Shown piece by piece: positions 43,975-51,768 of a DNA stretch of 64,000 bases. Every line of letters begins with the position of its first letter. Position 1 is the first letter of the stretch. This DNA comes from Caryophanales bacterium (GTDB taxonomy: Bacteria; Bacillota; Bacilli; Exiguobacteriales; Exiguobacteriaceae), in NCBI GenBank assembly GCA_902363455.1, contig CABJAC010000002.1, positions 238,502 through 302,501 on the forward strand. The letters run 5' to 3'. Made by a program: the position numbers and the translations under genes. Under the pieces are notes generated by a model, which worked only from the letters and a program-made list of their open reading frames with translations, ran no database searches and had not been told where the DNA came from.

Positions 43975-44124
43975 AGAAAACGAAAACGACTCCTTTGCTT
44001 GGTTGCAAAAGGAGTCGCCGCTTTTTATCAACCAAAGCTTTCGCTTTGCTGGTCGTAGCACCTTGCTGTACGCAGGTTGCTGGGACGTCATCGATCCAGA
44101 TCTCTCGGTCCACTCTTGATAAGT
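43975..44124 (-). promoter_or_regulatory. SAM-I (S-box) riboswitch and terminator upstream of msrA
   Basis: Read on the minus strand from 44124 to 44024, it shows the S-box core: CTTATCAAGAGTGG at the 5' end, then GAGAGATCTGGATCGATGA, CCCAGCAACC, the AAGGTGCTAC block and the closing GGTTGATAA that pairs with the CTTATC start. A terminator (CGACTCCTTT / AAAGGAGTCG, 44017-43987) and TTTTCGTTTT follow. It lies 70 bases before msrA. The family call is strong by motif order. The exact secondary structure was not computed. Confidence 0.88.
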
Positions 44125-44163
44125 GTTATATGAAGTTGATGTAAGTTCGTTATCGTTGGGATG

Positions 44164-44193
44164 ATAATACCATTCACAAAAGTGGAAAGTCAA
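44164..44193 (-). promoter_or_regulatory. Sigma-A promoter for the riboswitch-msrA transcript
   Basis: On the minus strand TTGACT (44193-44188) and TATTAT (44169-44164) are spaced by 18 bases. Transcription would start about 35 bases before the aptamer. Confidence 0.75.
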
Positions 44194-44196
44194 TCC

Positions 44197-45369
44197 TTAT
44201 GTTTGTAAGGCACGAAGAACCGTGGCCCCTAACGTTTTGGCTCCAATCAGCAAGGCCTGCTCGTCGATTTCGTACTTTGGATGGTGTTGCGGATAAATCG
44301 TCCGACCGTCCGTCTTCGCAGAACCGGTGAAGAAGTAACTGCCCGGGACCTGTTCAAGGTAATAGGCGAAATCGTCGGCAGCCATCATCGGTTTGACTTC
44401 ACGGACGTGTCCTTCCGGTAAAAAGCCGGCCGCATCCTGAACGAGCTTCGTTTCATTCGGATGATTCCAAAGCGACGGATAACCGGTCGTGAAATCGATG
44501 GAATACGTAGCGCCAATTCCGGCACATGTCGTCCGGGCGACCAGATCCACCTGTTGGCGCAACTGGTGCCGGAGTTGTTCATTAAACGTCCGGATTTCTC
44601 CGACAATCCGCGCTTCGCCGGTTACGATGTTCGGAGCCGTTCCGGCGTGAAACGAACCGATGGCGACAATCGCCGGCTCAAACGGATCGACCCGTCGACT
44701 GACGAGATGCTGAAGATTACAGACGAGCTGTGCGCCGGCGACGAGTGCATCCTGTGTCCGGTGGGGGGCTTGGGCATGACCACCTTGACCGTGGACGACG
44801 ATTTCAAATTCATCGATGGCACATAACGTATGTCCGCTGTGGTAACCGATTGTCCCAACCGGAAGATCGTTTTCAAGGTGGGTACCAAAAATCGCATCGA
44901 CTCCTTCGAGGCAGCCATCTTCGATCATTTGAATGGCACCACCCGGAAACACTTCTTCACCGTGTTGATGAATGAACAGGATCGTGCCCTCGAGCTCTTC
45001 CTGCAACGGTTGAAAGGCAGCTGCGAGTCCGAGGACGATTGCCGTGTGTCCATCATGTCCGCAGGCATGCATCACACCGGGACGGATTGAGCGAAACGAC
45101 AGTTCGGTTTCTTCCTGAAGCGGTAATGCATCAAAATCGGCACGGACGGCAATCGTTTTTCCGGGACGCGCCCCTTGTAATGTCGCGACGATCCCGTTAC
45201 CCCCGACATTTTTTTGATACGGGATACCGAGTGCTTCATAGTATTCGATGATTTTGGCCGGTGTCCGGACTTCTTGAAACGACAATTCCGGGTGGCGGTG
45301 AAAATCGCGGCGCAAACGAATCATCTCGGCTTCTTGTTGTGCGAGATGGGTAAACAGGGTTTCTAACAT
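44197..45369 (-). CDS. M20-family amidohydrolase (N-acyl amino acid or hippurate type)
   Basis: A 390-residue zinc peptidase-family enzyme of the M20D amidohydrolase group. Metal and active-site motifs are HACGHDGHTA, QHGEEVFPGGA, DDFAYYLE and the late YPQHHPKYEIDE. The lid domain (about 180-290) contains GHAQAPH. ATG 45369 fits AAAGG better than ATG 45378, which abuts it. It should cleave an N-acyl amino acid. It lies alone, upstream of the S-box, and is transcribed separately. Confidence 0.88.
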   Translation of the reverse strand: MLETLFTHLAQQEAEMIRLRRDFHRHPELSFQEVRTPAKIIEYYEALGIPYQKNVGGNGIVATLQGARPGKTIAVRADFDALPLQEETELSFRSIRPGVMHACGHDGHTAIVLGLAAAFQPLQEELEGTILFIHQHGEEVFPGGAIQMIEDGCLEGVDAIFGTHLENDLPVGTIGYHSGHTLCAIDEFEIVVHGQGGHAQAPHRTQDALVAGAQLVCNLQHLVSRRVDPFEPAIVAIGSFHAGTAPNIVTGEARIVGEIRTFNEQLRHQLRQQVDLVARTTCAGIGATYSIDFTTGYPSLWNHPNETKLVQDAAGFLPEGHVREVKPMMAADDFAYYLEQVPGSYFFTGSAKTDGRTIYPQHHPKYEIDEQALLIGAKTLGATVLRALQT

Positions 45370-45447
45370 CAAAATCATCCTTTACGGTATGTCTTTAGGA
45401 AAAACGGGTACAGGTAGAGGTAATCAAATCAGAGGAGGAATCAACAC

Positions 45448-45741
45448 ATGGGTGAAATCATCGTCAATGCCGTTCTTACAGTCAAAGCAGGATTAGCGGA
45501 TCAAGTCTTTCCCATTTTAAGCACGGTTTACAAAGCCACACAAAACGAGCCGGGCTGCTTACGCTATACGTTACATCAATCGATTGAAAATGAACATGAG
45601 TTCATGCTCTATGAAGTCTACCAAGATGAGGCTGCACTCGAAGCGCATATCGCATCGGACCATTATAAAGCATACCGCGAACAAATCGAGTTGTATCTAG
45701 AAGACCGTCAAGTCACGAAATACGTCGAGATGACGTTCTGA
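45448..45741 (+). CDS. ABM-domain monooxygenase-like protein
   Basis: A 97-residue dimeric alpha/beta-barrel protein of the antibiotic biosynthesis monooxygenase type (YgiN-like): opening IVNAVLTVKAG, the central EPGCLRYTLHQ strand, FMLYEVYQDEAALEAH and ending VEMTF. Members include quinol monooxygenases; the activity here is unknown. RBS AGAGGAGG precedes ATG 45448. A terminator follows. Confidence 0.85.
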   Translation: MGEIIVNAVLTVKAGLADQVFPILSTVYKATQNEPGCLRYTLHQSIENEHEFMLYEVYQDEAALEAHIASDHYKAYREQIELYLEDRQVTKYVEMTF

Positions 45742-45750
45742 AACAAAAGG

Positions 45751-45793
45751 AAGAAGGGCGTATGGATCCTCAACGGTCCATACGCCTCTTTTT
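45751..45793 (+). terminator. Intrinsic terminator
   Basis: A perfect ten-base-pair stem GGCGTATGGA / TCCATACGCC (45757-45766, 45777-45786) with flanking AAGAAG and CTTTTT. Confidence 0.9.
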
Positions 45794-45862
45794 GTTCTGG
45801 TTATGCTACATTAAGAAAATTCAATTTTAGGATAGAAATTGGGAGTCGAAGAAAAACTTGCA

Positions 45863-46420
45863 TCATTTCATGTCGTCTTCATGATCGACCTGCCATTCCC
45901 AATCGAGCATGCCGTAAATGAGCGAATCGCGCCAGTGGTCTTCCAGATATACCGTTTCGCGAAGTTGTCCTTCTTTTGTCATCCCGACTTTTTGGAGGAC
46001 ACGTTCGGAGGCGACATTTCGCGGGTCACACGTCGCTGTAATCCGGTGCAGTTCCAGTTTCTCAAAACCGAATTCAAGTAAAAAGTTGGCGATGAAGGTG
46101 GCATAACCGTTTCCCCATTCGTCGGGAGACAAGATGTAACCAATCTCAGCCGTTTTATGTTCAGTGTCGGTGATGACGAGTTCGCCGGCTCCGATCACGT
46201 GATCATCTGGAAAGGTAACCGCAAAGACATAGCGGCGGCGTGGACTCTCGAGCTCACTTTCGAGAGCGTCGTGAATGAACTGTTTGCTATCACTTTCGGA
46301 GTTGGGTCCCCACGACTGATACTGACTCACGATGGGTTGTGAGGCATAGGCATGGACGGCTTCCAAGTCTTCTGGCGTGAAACGGCGGATTCGCAGTTGG
46401 TCATTGATTTTGTAGCGCAT
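45863..46420 (-). CDS. GNAT acetyltransferase, RimJ/RimL-like
   Basis: A 185-residue acetyltransferase. It opens LRIRRFTPEDLEAVHAYASQ and has the CoA loop EWGNGYATFIANFLLEFGF and HRITATCDPRNVASERVLQKVGM, both typical of ribosomal-protein or spermidine-type GNATs. ATG 46420 has GAGGAGGAG upstream; the frame extension to 46465 has no support. Substrate unknown. Confidence 0.85.
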   Translation of the reverse strand: MRYKINDQLRIRRFTPEDLEAVHAYASQPIVSQYQSWGPNSESDSKQFIHDALESELESPRRRYVFAVTFPDDHVIGAGELVITDTEHKTAEIGYILSPDEWGNGYATFIANFLLEFGFEKLELHRITATCDPRNVASERVLQKVGMTKEGQLRETVYLEDHWRDSLIYGMLDWEWQVDHEDDMK

Positions 46421-46483
46421 GATGGACTCCTCCTCTGTAGTTGACTCTCTATACCTATTAGCCACTTTCGGCGATTTTCCTGT

Positions 46484-46512
46484 TTGACAGGTAAAATCAA
46501 GCGTGCTAAAGT
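46484..46512 (+). promoter_or_regulatory. Promoter of the guanidine riboswitch transcript
   Basis: TTGACA (46484-46489) and TAAAGT (46507-46512) are spaced by 17 bases. Transcription would begin just ahead of the riboswitch. Confidence 0.75.
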
Positions 46513-46525
46513 CGGGGTATCGAAT

Positions 46526-46655
46526 GAAAAGAAGAGTAATCCTCTAGGGTTCCGTTCGGCTGGACCAAGGGAGGAACATGAGGGACACCTCATGCAACGG
46601 AGGGATAAAAGCCCGGGAGTAAAGCGTTTTTTACGCTTGCTCCCGGGCTTTTTTG
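46526..46655 (+). promoter_or_regulatory. Guanidine-I (ykkC) riboswitch with terminator
   Basis: The ykkC signature is easy to read: CTAGGGTTCCG (46543-46553), GGACCAAGGGAGG, the CATGAGG-G...CCTCATG hairpin, then CAACGGAGGGATAAAAGCCCGGGAG. The last stretch overlaps a long hairpin (46607-46654, core GCCCGGGAG / CTCCCGGGC) with T-run, so guanidine binding would prevent termination. It stands 32 bases before ykkC, whose products export guanidinium. Confidence 0.95.
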
Positions 46656-46686
46656 TTTGAACCAACATCTGTGAGGAGGAAATAAC

Positions 46687-47016
46687 ATGACAAAATATTG
46701 GTTAAGTATCGTCCTGGCGTCTTTTTTTGAAGTCGGCTGGGTCATCGGATTAAAACACGCAGCGACACCACTCGAGTGGGGGGCGACGATCATCAGCATC
46801 ATTGTCAGTTTCAGCGTGTTGATTAAAGTCAGTAATCATCTGCCGGTCGGAACGGTCTATGCCGTCTTTGTCGGACTGGGAACAGCCGGCACTGTATTGA
46901 CCGACATTCTGTTGTTTGGTCAATCCGCATCGCTCATCAAGTTGATGTTGATTGCCGTTTTACTTGTTGGTGTCATCGGTCTGAAATTAGTCAGTGGGGA
47001 GGGTGAAAAACAATGA
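46687..47016 (+). CDS. ykkC: SMR-family guanidinium exporter subunit
   Basis: A 109-residue small multidrug resistance protein with four helices and the essential membrane Glu E15 (FFEVGW). The Gdx-type signature and the riboswitch in front identify it as a guanidinium/proton exchanger rather than a broad drug pump. It overlaps ykkD by four bases and the two are expected to form a heteromeric pair. Confidence 0.92.
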   Translation: MTKYWLSIVLASFFEVGWVIGLKHAATPLEWGATIISIIVSFSVLIKVSNHLPVGTVYAVFVGLGTAGTVLTDILLFGQSASLIKLMLIAVLLVGVIGLKLVSGEGEKQ

Positions 47017-47330
47017 GTTGGTTCTATTTGATTCTGGCGGGTTTATTTGAAATGTTAGGTGTTGTCTTGATTAATACGTTTAATCAGCAGAAAAACGCGA
47101 AAAACCTGATTTTGATGTTTGCCGGTTTCGGGTTCAGTTTTTTGTTCCTGACCTTGGCGATGAATGGACTGCCGATGGGAACGGCATACGCGGTTTGGAC
47201 CGGAATCGGAGCAGCCGGCGGTACGATTCTCAGTATGATCTTTTACAAGGAAGCGAAAGACTGGAAACGGTTGGTCTGTATCGGTTTGATCATCAGTGCG
47301 ACCATCGGATTAAAGCTGATTGGGGAATAA
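47013..47330 (+). CDS. ykkD: SMR-family guanidinium exporter subunit
   Basis: A 105-residue partner of ykkC with four helices and membrane Glu E13 (GLFEMLG). The start ATG 47013 overlaps the ykkC stop (ATGA). The loops differ in charge from the first subunit, as expected for opposite insertion. The C-terminus SATIGLKLIGE is typical of YkkD. Confidence 0.92.
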   Translation: MSWFYLILAGLFEMLGVVLINTFNQQKNAKNLILMFAGFGFSFLFLTLAMNGLPMGTAYAVWTGIGAAGGTILSMIFYKEAKDWKRLVCIGLIISATIGLKLIGE

Positions 47331-47452
47331 ACATATCATTTAGATTACTTTTCTCATCCGAGCCGACTTGGTGGCATATTTTAGTTGGAAAAAGGAAATA
47401 CTCCTTATAAGACAGTACGTCATTAAAATTGTGCATAAGGGGATGGATCGGT

Positions 47453-48208
47453 ATGAAGACAAAACAGTATATCGGAACGTTTTATAAAGAAGAAGAATTG
47501 ATCTCGAAAATGGATGAGTTGCATCAGCAAGGTCATCGCGAAGAAGATTTTTATATCATCGTCAAAGAGAAATCGAACCTGCAACTTGTCCGCAGTCAAA
47601 TGGACGCAGAGATCGCGACGACGAAACCGTCATGGATTGATCGAATCCGCGGCAATCACGGACGTGACCAAGAAGTGGATAATTTGTTTGGGTCACTCGA
47701 TTTACCGGCAGATCAAGTCGAAGTCCATAAAACGGAAGTCGAAGGCGGCGGATTCGTCTTGTTACTCGAAGTCCAGGACATTCAGTTTGATCCCCATCTA
47801 AATACAGACAATACACATCCGGACGTCAAAGTACGTTACGGCAGTTATGAAGAGACGCATACATCAGACGATGCGAACTCCAACGCCCAATTGGGATCAG
47901 GGAATCCGCTTGACGTCGACAAGGATTCAAAAGAAGAACATGCGAAAATTGATTTGCATCGTGCCGGCACTGACAAAATGCCGCAAGACGAGAAAGCGAT
48001 TGATCATGCAAAATTGGATGGTAACCGTGAACCGGACGTGGCCATGCGCCGAGACGATGATTTTAAACGTCCGGAGTGGGAAGAACAAAAAGCACGTCAC
48101 GAAGACGAGAAAACGGATGACAAAGAGGATCTTCATCGTCCAAACCGTTCTGCCGATCGCTCGGACGATTTGGCGAAACAAGATCACGGAAATAACTTGG
48201 ATCGTTAA
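47453..48208 (+). CDS. YflT-type stress protein with long charged tail
   Basis: A 251-residue protein. Residues 1-115 match the YflT-like domain (KTKQYIGTFYKEEELISKM, HREEDFYIIVKEKS, GGGFVLLLEVQ) and are related to the stress protein at 2364. Residues 120-251 form a hydrophilic, probably disordered tail of mixed acidic and basic residues with many Asp, Lys, His and Glu and almost no hydrophobics, like the tails of hydrophilin-like stress proteins. ATG 47453 is ten bases after AAGGGG; the frame from 47429 lacks support. The function is unknown; protection during drying or osmotic stress is a guess. Confidence 0.8.
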   Translation: MKTKQYIGTFYKEEELISKMDELHQQGHREEDFYIIVKEKSNLQLVRSQMDAEIATTKPSWIDRIRGNHGRDQEVDNLFGSLDLPADQVEVHKTEVEGGGFVLLLEVQDIQFDPHLNTDNTHPDVKVRYGSYEETHTSDDANSNAQLGSGNPLDVDKDSKEEHAKIDLHRAGTDKMPQDEKAIDHAKLDGNREPDVAMRRDDDFKRPEWEEQKARHEDEKTDDKEDLHRPNRSADRSDDLAKQDHGNNLDR

Positions 48209-48210
48209 TC

Positions 48211-48280
48211 AAAAGTGATGAGTTGAAAAATCACTTTTAAAACAGATCAAGGTGGCAGATTTCAAATCTGCCACCTTGAT
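48211..48280. terminator. Tandem hairpin terminator
   Basis: A small stem AAAAGTGAT / ATCACTTTT (48211-48219, 48230-48238) is followed by a perfect 17-base-pair stem (48246-48262 with 48264-48280, core GGTGGCAGAT). A run of T lies on the plus side. The core matches the first hairpin of the repeat at 22966 and 56332. It separates two convergent genes. Confidence 0.85.
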
Positions 48281-48288
48281 TTTTTATC

Positions 48289-49113
48289 TTATTTTTTATG
48301 CATGTCATCCGGATTAGAACCGGTCCGTTCATTGCGGTTCAATTGATCGATGTGGTTCATCTCGTCCGCCGATAACACAAAGTCAAATACGTCCAGGTTT
48401 TCCCGGATCCGGCTTGGAGTGACGGATTTTGGAATGGCGATGATCTCATGTTGCAAGTGCCAACGGAGAACAACTTGAGCAGGCGTCTTGTCATGGTGCA
48501 TCGCAATCTCTGTGATGACCGGTTCTGTCAAGGCATCGCGTCCCTTCATCAGTGGACTCCATGCTTCGACGAAGATGCCGTGTTCCCGGCAAAACGAACG
48601 AATCGCTTCCTGACTCAGGAACGGATGCAGTTCGATTTGATTGACGGCCGGCACAATCGTTCCTTCTTCGAGAACCCGTTTGAGATGCGGAATGTGGAAG
48701 TTCGAGACACCGATGGCTTTGGTTTTTCCTTCTGCATAGAGATGCTCGAGGGCGCGCCATGTGTCCATGTATAAATCCTCATCCGGCATCGGCCAATGAA
48801 TCAAGTATAAATCGACATAATCAACACCGAGTTTTTGCAGACTTGTTTCAAAAGCGGCAAGTGTCTGCTCGTAACCTTGATCCTTATTCCAGACTTTCGT
48901 CGTCAAAAAGATATCTTCCCGGGGAATTCCCGAATCCCGCAAAGCGCGTCCGACACCGGCTTCGTTCTCATAAATCATTGCCGTATCGATTGACCGGTAA
49001 CCGGCCTGTAGTGCTTCTCGTACCGCTTCATAGACCTCTTGTTCCGGTACTTTAAAAACACCGTACCCGAGTTGCGGCATGACAAGTCCGTTGTTTAATG
49101 TGATGAATTCCAT
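48289..49113 (-). CDS. Aldo/keto reductase
   Basis: A 274-residue NADPH-dependent oxidoreductase with the AKR catalytic tetrad D43, Y48, K73 and H106 (SIDTAMIY, TTKVW, LIHWP) and the C-terminal cofactor motif IPKSVTPSRIREN. It resembles the YvgN/glyoxal reductase group. Substrate unknown; reduction of toxic aldehydes is likely. RBS AAGGGGG precedes it on the minus strand. Confidence 0.92.
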   Translation of the reverse strand: MEFITLNNGLVMPQLGYGVFKVPEQEVYEAVREALQAGYRSIDTAMIYENEAGVGRALRDSGIPREDIFLTTKVWNKDQGYEQTLAAFETSLQKLGVDYVDLYLIHWPMPDEDLYMDTWRALEHLYAEGKTKAIGVSNFHIPHLKRVLEEGTIVPAVNQIELHPFLSQEAIRSFCREHGIFVEAWSPLMKGRDALTEPVITEIAMHHDKTPAQVVLRWHLQHEIIAIPKSVTPSRIRENLDVFDFVLSADEMNHIDQLNRNERTGSNPDDMHKK

Positions 49114-49255
49114 TTTGAATCCCCCTTAGTTCAGCGATGTTCTGCTTATTTAGTGTACGCCTTCTGTTGCTGAAAATCGAATCAAACGAAGGGTTGAACT
49201 CAGCGATTGACTTCCGTATACTGAGCGTTAACAAATAATGGAATGAGGGATAACG

Positions 49256-50281
49256 ATGATTCGTCAAGCAGTTTTGCAATACATACATGAAGAACGGGCG
49301 GTCGATCGGCTCACGACACTGTTGGCTGACAGAAAAGCCGTCATGCTGCACGGGAAACAGGCACTTGGAGCCGCCCGAGCCTATCTTCCGGAACTGCCAA
49401 AAATCGAGTTCAGCGGACATTGTACGGATCAACAAGTCGAACGGTTGGCAGAAAAATGTGCCGCGTACGAAGTCATCGTCGCCGTTGGCGGAGGATCATT
49501 GATTGATACGGCAAAGCAGGTCGCTGTCAAACAAAATCGTCCCTTGATCGTCATTCCGACCCTTGTTTCAAACTGTGCCCCGTGGACACCGCTCAGTGTC
49601 ATGTATGATCAGCAGGGACAGTACGTGCGGTTTGATACGATTCCCGTCGTCATCGAAGCTTTGTTGCTCGATCACCGGATTCTTGCCAATAGTCCATATG
49701 ATTATTTTGTTGCCGGACTCGTTGATACGTTAGCCAAGTGGTATGAGGCACGCGCCCTCAGTGGCGTCACGGCAGACGATCCGGTTGTCGAGTCCGCGTT
49801 ACGGATGTCGGAACACTGTAAAGCGCTGATTTTGCGGACACCGATCAGTCCGGAACAATTTAAAGCCTATCCGTCACCGATCCAACACTTGGTGGAGACG
49901 GTCATTCCGCTTGCTGGAAGTGTCGGTGGATTTGGTGACGAAGCGACGCGCGGGGCGATCGGACACGGTGTCCACAACGCATTATCACCGTTCCCTTCAA
50001 CCAAAACAATCCTCCATGGAAGCAAAGTCGGGTATGGCTTGTTGGTCCAGGAATTATTGCTTGGTGAAACACAGTCTTACGAAGAGTTGCAGCACTATTT
50101 AAGAGACAATCAGCAACCGACGACAAGTGCAGAACTTGGTTTGACGGAGTCGGAGCGAGAAAACTTGGCGGAACGAATTGGTCAAGAACCCCTCTGTCAA
50201 TTGATCGAGACGGACCTGTCTCCCCATACGATTTTGGCAACTTTAATGAAAAACGATCAACAAGCCGTTCGTTCGCATTGA
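49256..50281 (+). CDS. Iron-containing alcohol dehydrogenase family (YbdH/GldA-like)
   Basis: A 341-residue group III dehydrogenase. The NAD-binding VAVGGGSLIDTAKQVA motif and metal residues D (GLVDTLAKWYE), H (GAIGHGVHNAL) and H (TILHGSKVGYG) are all present. It resembles E. coli YbdH (hydroxycarboxylate dehydrogenase HcxA) and glycerol dehydrogenases; the choice between them is not clear. No dedicated regulator is adjacent. Confidence 0.85.
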   Translation: MIRQAVLQYIHEERAVDRLTTLLADRKAVMLHGKQALGAARAYLPELPKIEFSGHCTDQQVERLAEKCAAYEVIVAVGGGSLIDTAKQVAVKQNRPLIVIPTLVSNCAPWTPLSVMYDQQGQYVRFDTIPVVIEALLLDHRILANSPYDYFVAGLVDTLAKWYEARALSGVTADDPVVESALRMSEHCKALILRTPISPEQFKAYPSPIQHLVETVIPLAGSVGGFGDEATRGAIGHGVHNALSPFPSTKTILHGSKVGYGLLVQELLLGETQSYEELQHYLRDNQQPTTSAELGLTESERENLAERIGQEPLCQLIETDLSPHTILATLMKNDQQAVRSH

Positions 50282-50293
50282 GGACACGTTAAA

Positions 50294-50327
50294 AAATCCT
50301 GCACCCGCATTACCGGGAGCAGGATTT
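50294..50327. terminator. Bidirectional terminator
   Basis: The stem AAATCCTGC / GCAGGATTT (50294-50302, 50319-50327) with inner CCCG / CGGG pairing serves two convergent genes; the EAL gene stop lies immediately beyond. Confidence 0.8.
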
Positions 50328-50328
50328 G

Positions 50329-51291
50329 TTATTGTGCTTTAGCGAACTGGTGATAAGGCGCAGGACGACCAAGCAGGTATCCTTGTCCGAAATCAAAGCC
50401 AAGTTCCCGGCAGAGGTCGAGTTCTTCTTGGCGTTCGATGCCTTCTGCAAGAATTTGAATGCCCATCTCTTTTGTTAAATAGCGTGCTTTTCGTAAGAAA
50501 GCTTCATTTTCCGCGACTGTATCGCAATGGGAGATGAAGGCACGGTCAATTTTAATGTAATCGGGTTGCAAGAGAGACAACATGTCGAGCGTCGAGAATC
50601 CGGCACCGACATCGTCAAGTGCGACTTGGATACCTTGTTTTTTATACTGTTCAAAAACGTGCTTTAAATGATTGACGTCTTCGATTTTTTCCGTCTCGAC
50701 AACTTCGAATACCAGTCGGCTAGGGTCGACATTGTATCGTTCGACGATTTCGAACGTATGGCGCAGACAATATTCCGGATTGTAGATCGTTGAAGGAAGG
50801 AAATTAATAAATGTCTTTTCCGTTCCGCCGACCAAATGGGTAGCACGGATGGCTTCCTCGCGTGCCCGTTGATCGAGTCTCGAGTGAAGTCCCATCTTCG
50901 AAGCGGTCGAGAAAAGCAGACCAGGCGACATCGAGACATTTTCGTCTGCTGCCCGAAGCAACGCTTCATTGGCAAATAAGGTGTTGTCCTGAATGTTAAA
51001 AATCGGTTGCAGATGACTGGTCATGATTCCATTTTGAATGAAATCAATCGCCTGCCGGTTGTGTAACTGTTCCAGTAGAGCAGAAGCAACGAGAACCGGT
51101 GTGGCGAGACGTGATCCAACGGCCCGACAGGAGACCGGGAAGTCAGCAATACGTAAAGTTGATGTGAGTAATTGTTCCAGCTCTTCAAAAGAAGCGTAGG
51201 AAAACACTTCGGATGCAGGTGACTGGATATGTAGAGAACCAGTCTCGATAAAACGAATTGTCGTTGTACATTCGGCGCAAGGATGCCACAT
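50329..51291 (-). CDS. EAL-domain cyclic di-GMP phosphodiesterase
   Basis: A 320-residue protein that should degrade cyclic di-GMP. The EAL domain (about 70-315) keeps its key residues: NEALLR, FINFLPS, EVVETE, LDDVGAGFS, IKIDRAFI, AEGIE and GQGYLLGRP. The first 70 residues are unusual, with a CAEC pair at the very N-terminus and no membrane helix. It may bind a metal or redox signal, which is inference. The start at 51291 has GAGAGGTGG upstream. A SigB-like promoter candidate lies 70 bases before it. Confidence 0.9.
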   Translation of the reverse strand: MWHPCAECTTTIRFIETGSLHIQSPASEVFSYASFEELEQLLTSTLRIADFPVSCRAVGSRLATPVLVASALLEQLHNRQAIDFIQNGIMTSHLQPIFNIQDNTLFANEALLRAADENVSMSPGLLFSTASKMGLHSRLDQRAREEAIRATHLVGGTEKTFINFLPSTIYNPEYCLRHTFEIVERYNVDPSRLVFEVVETEKIEDVNHLKHVFEQYKKQGIQVALDDVGAGFSTLDMLSLLQPDYIKIDRAFISHCDTVAENEAFLRKARYLTKEMGIQILAEGIERQEELDLCRELGFDFGQGYLLGRPAPYHQFAKAQ

Positions 51292-51361
51292 GAATGGGTG
51301 TCCACCTCTCTTATTTCAAATACATATGATAAAGATGTATTTATTAAATTGGTTAAAATCT

Positions 51362-51388
51362 TTACCCAAAGATAATCTATTCATAAAC
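51362..51388 (-). promoter_or_regulatory. Candidate SigB-type promoter for the EAL gene
   Basis: On the minus strand GTTTAT (51388-51383) and GGGTAA (51367-51362) are 15 bases apart, close to the SigB consensus GTTTAA-N12-15-GGGTAT. The spacing is at the long end of the usual range. Confidence 0.45.
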
Positions 51389-51425
51389 CGGATATCAAAC
51401 ATTTAGGTCTCCATTGACCAAAGTA

Positions 51426-51457
51426 AAAAAAGAGAGACGAATTCGTCTCTCTTTTTT
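51426..51457. terminator. Perfectly palindromic bidirectional terminator
   Basis: A 32-base perfect palindrome centred on GAATTC, with AAAAAA at one end and TTTTTT at the other. It lies beyond the end of the DUF1294 gene on the minus strand. Confidence 0.85.
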
Positions 51458-51486
51458 ATCGGTTGATTAGTACAGAATCTAAAGCA

Positions 51487-51759
51487 TCACGACCGGATCC
51501 ATAAAATCCAGACGGTCGCATGGAGTAAAATCGCGAGTGGGACGAACAACTGAAACTTAGCGGTCCGTGTTTTATGACGGACAAGTTGCATCGCAAGCAA
51601 TGTCCCGAGCGCACCACCGAGAAAAGCGATCGTCAATAAGGTGGCTTCCGGTGTCCGCCATGCCCGTTGTTTTACTTGGCGTTTATCCCGCCACATCGAA
51701 ACAAATCCGACCACGGTCATCACGCCGTAAAATAAAAGGATACTCGAGTAAACTGTCAT
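51487..51759 (-). CDS. DUF1294 small membrane protein
   Basis: A 90-residue protein with about three hydrophobic helices. A basic loop between the first two (MWRDKRQVKQRAWRTPE) matches the DUF1294 family, in which a WRTPE-type motif is conserved. Family function is unknown. Its start lies nine bases from the end of the TPM gene on the same strand, so it may be cotranscribed with lemA-TPM. Confidence 0.82.
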   Translation of the reverse strand: MTVYSSILLFYGVMTVVGFVSMWRDKRQVKQRAWRTPEATLLTIAFLGGALGTLLAMQLVRHKTRTAKFQLFVPLAILLHATVWILWIRS

Positions 51760-51768
51760 GCTAAATCC

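Noticed and set aside
47374..47400. SigB promoter for the second YflT-type gene
   Set aside because: A GGAAATACTCCTTATA stretch resembles the downstream half at 2323, but no GTTT-type -35 lies at 12 to 15 bases.
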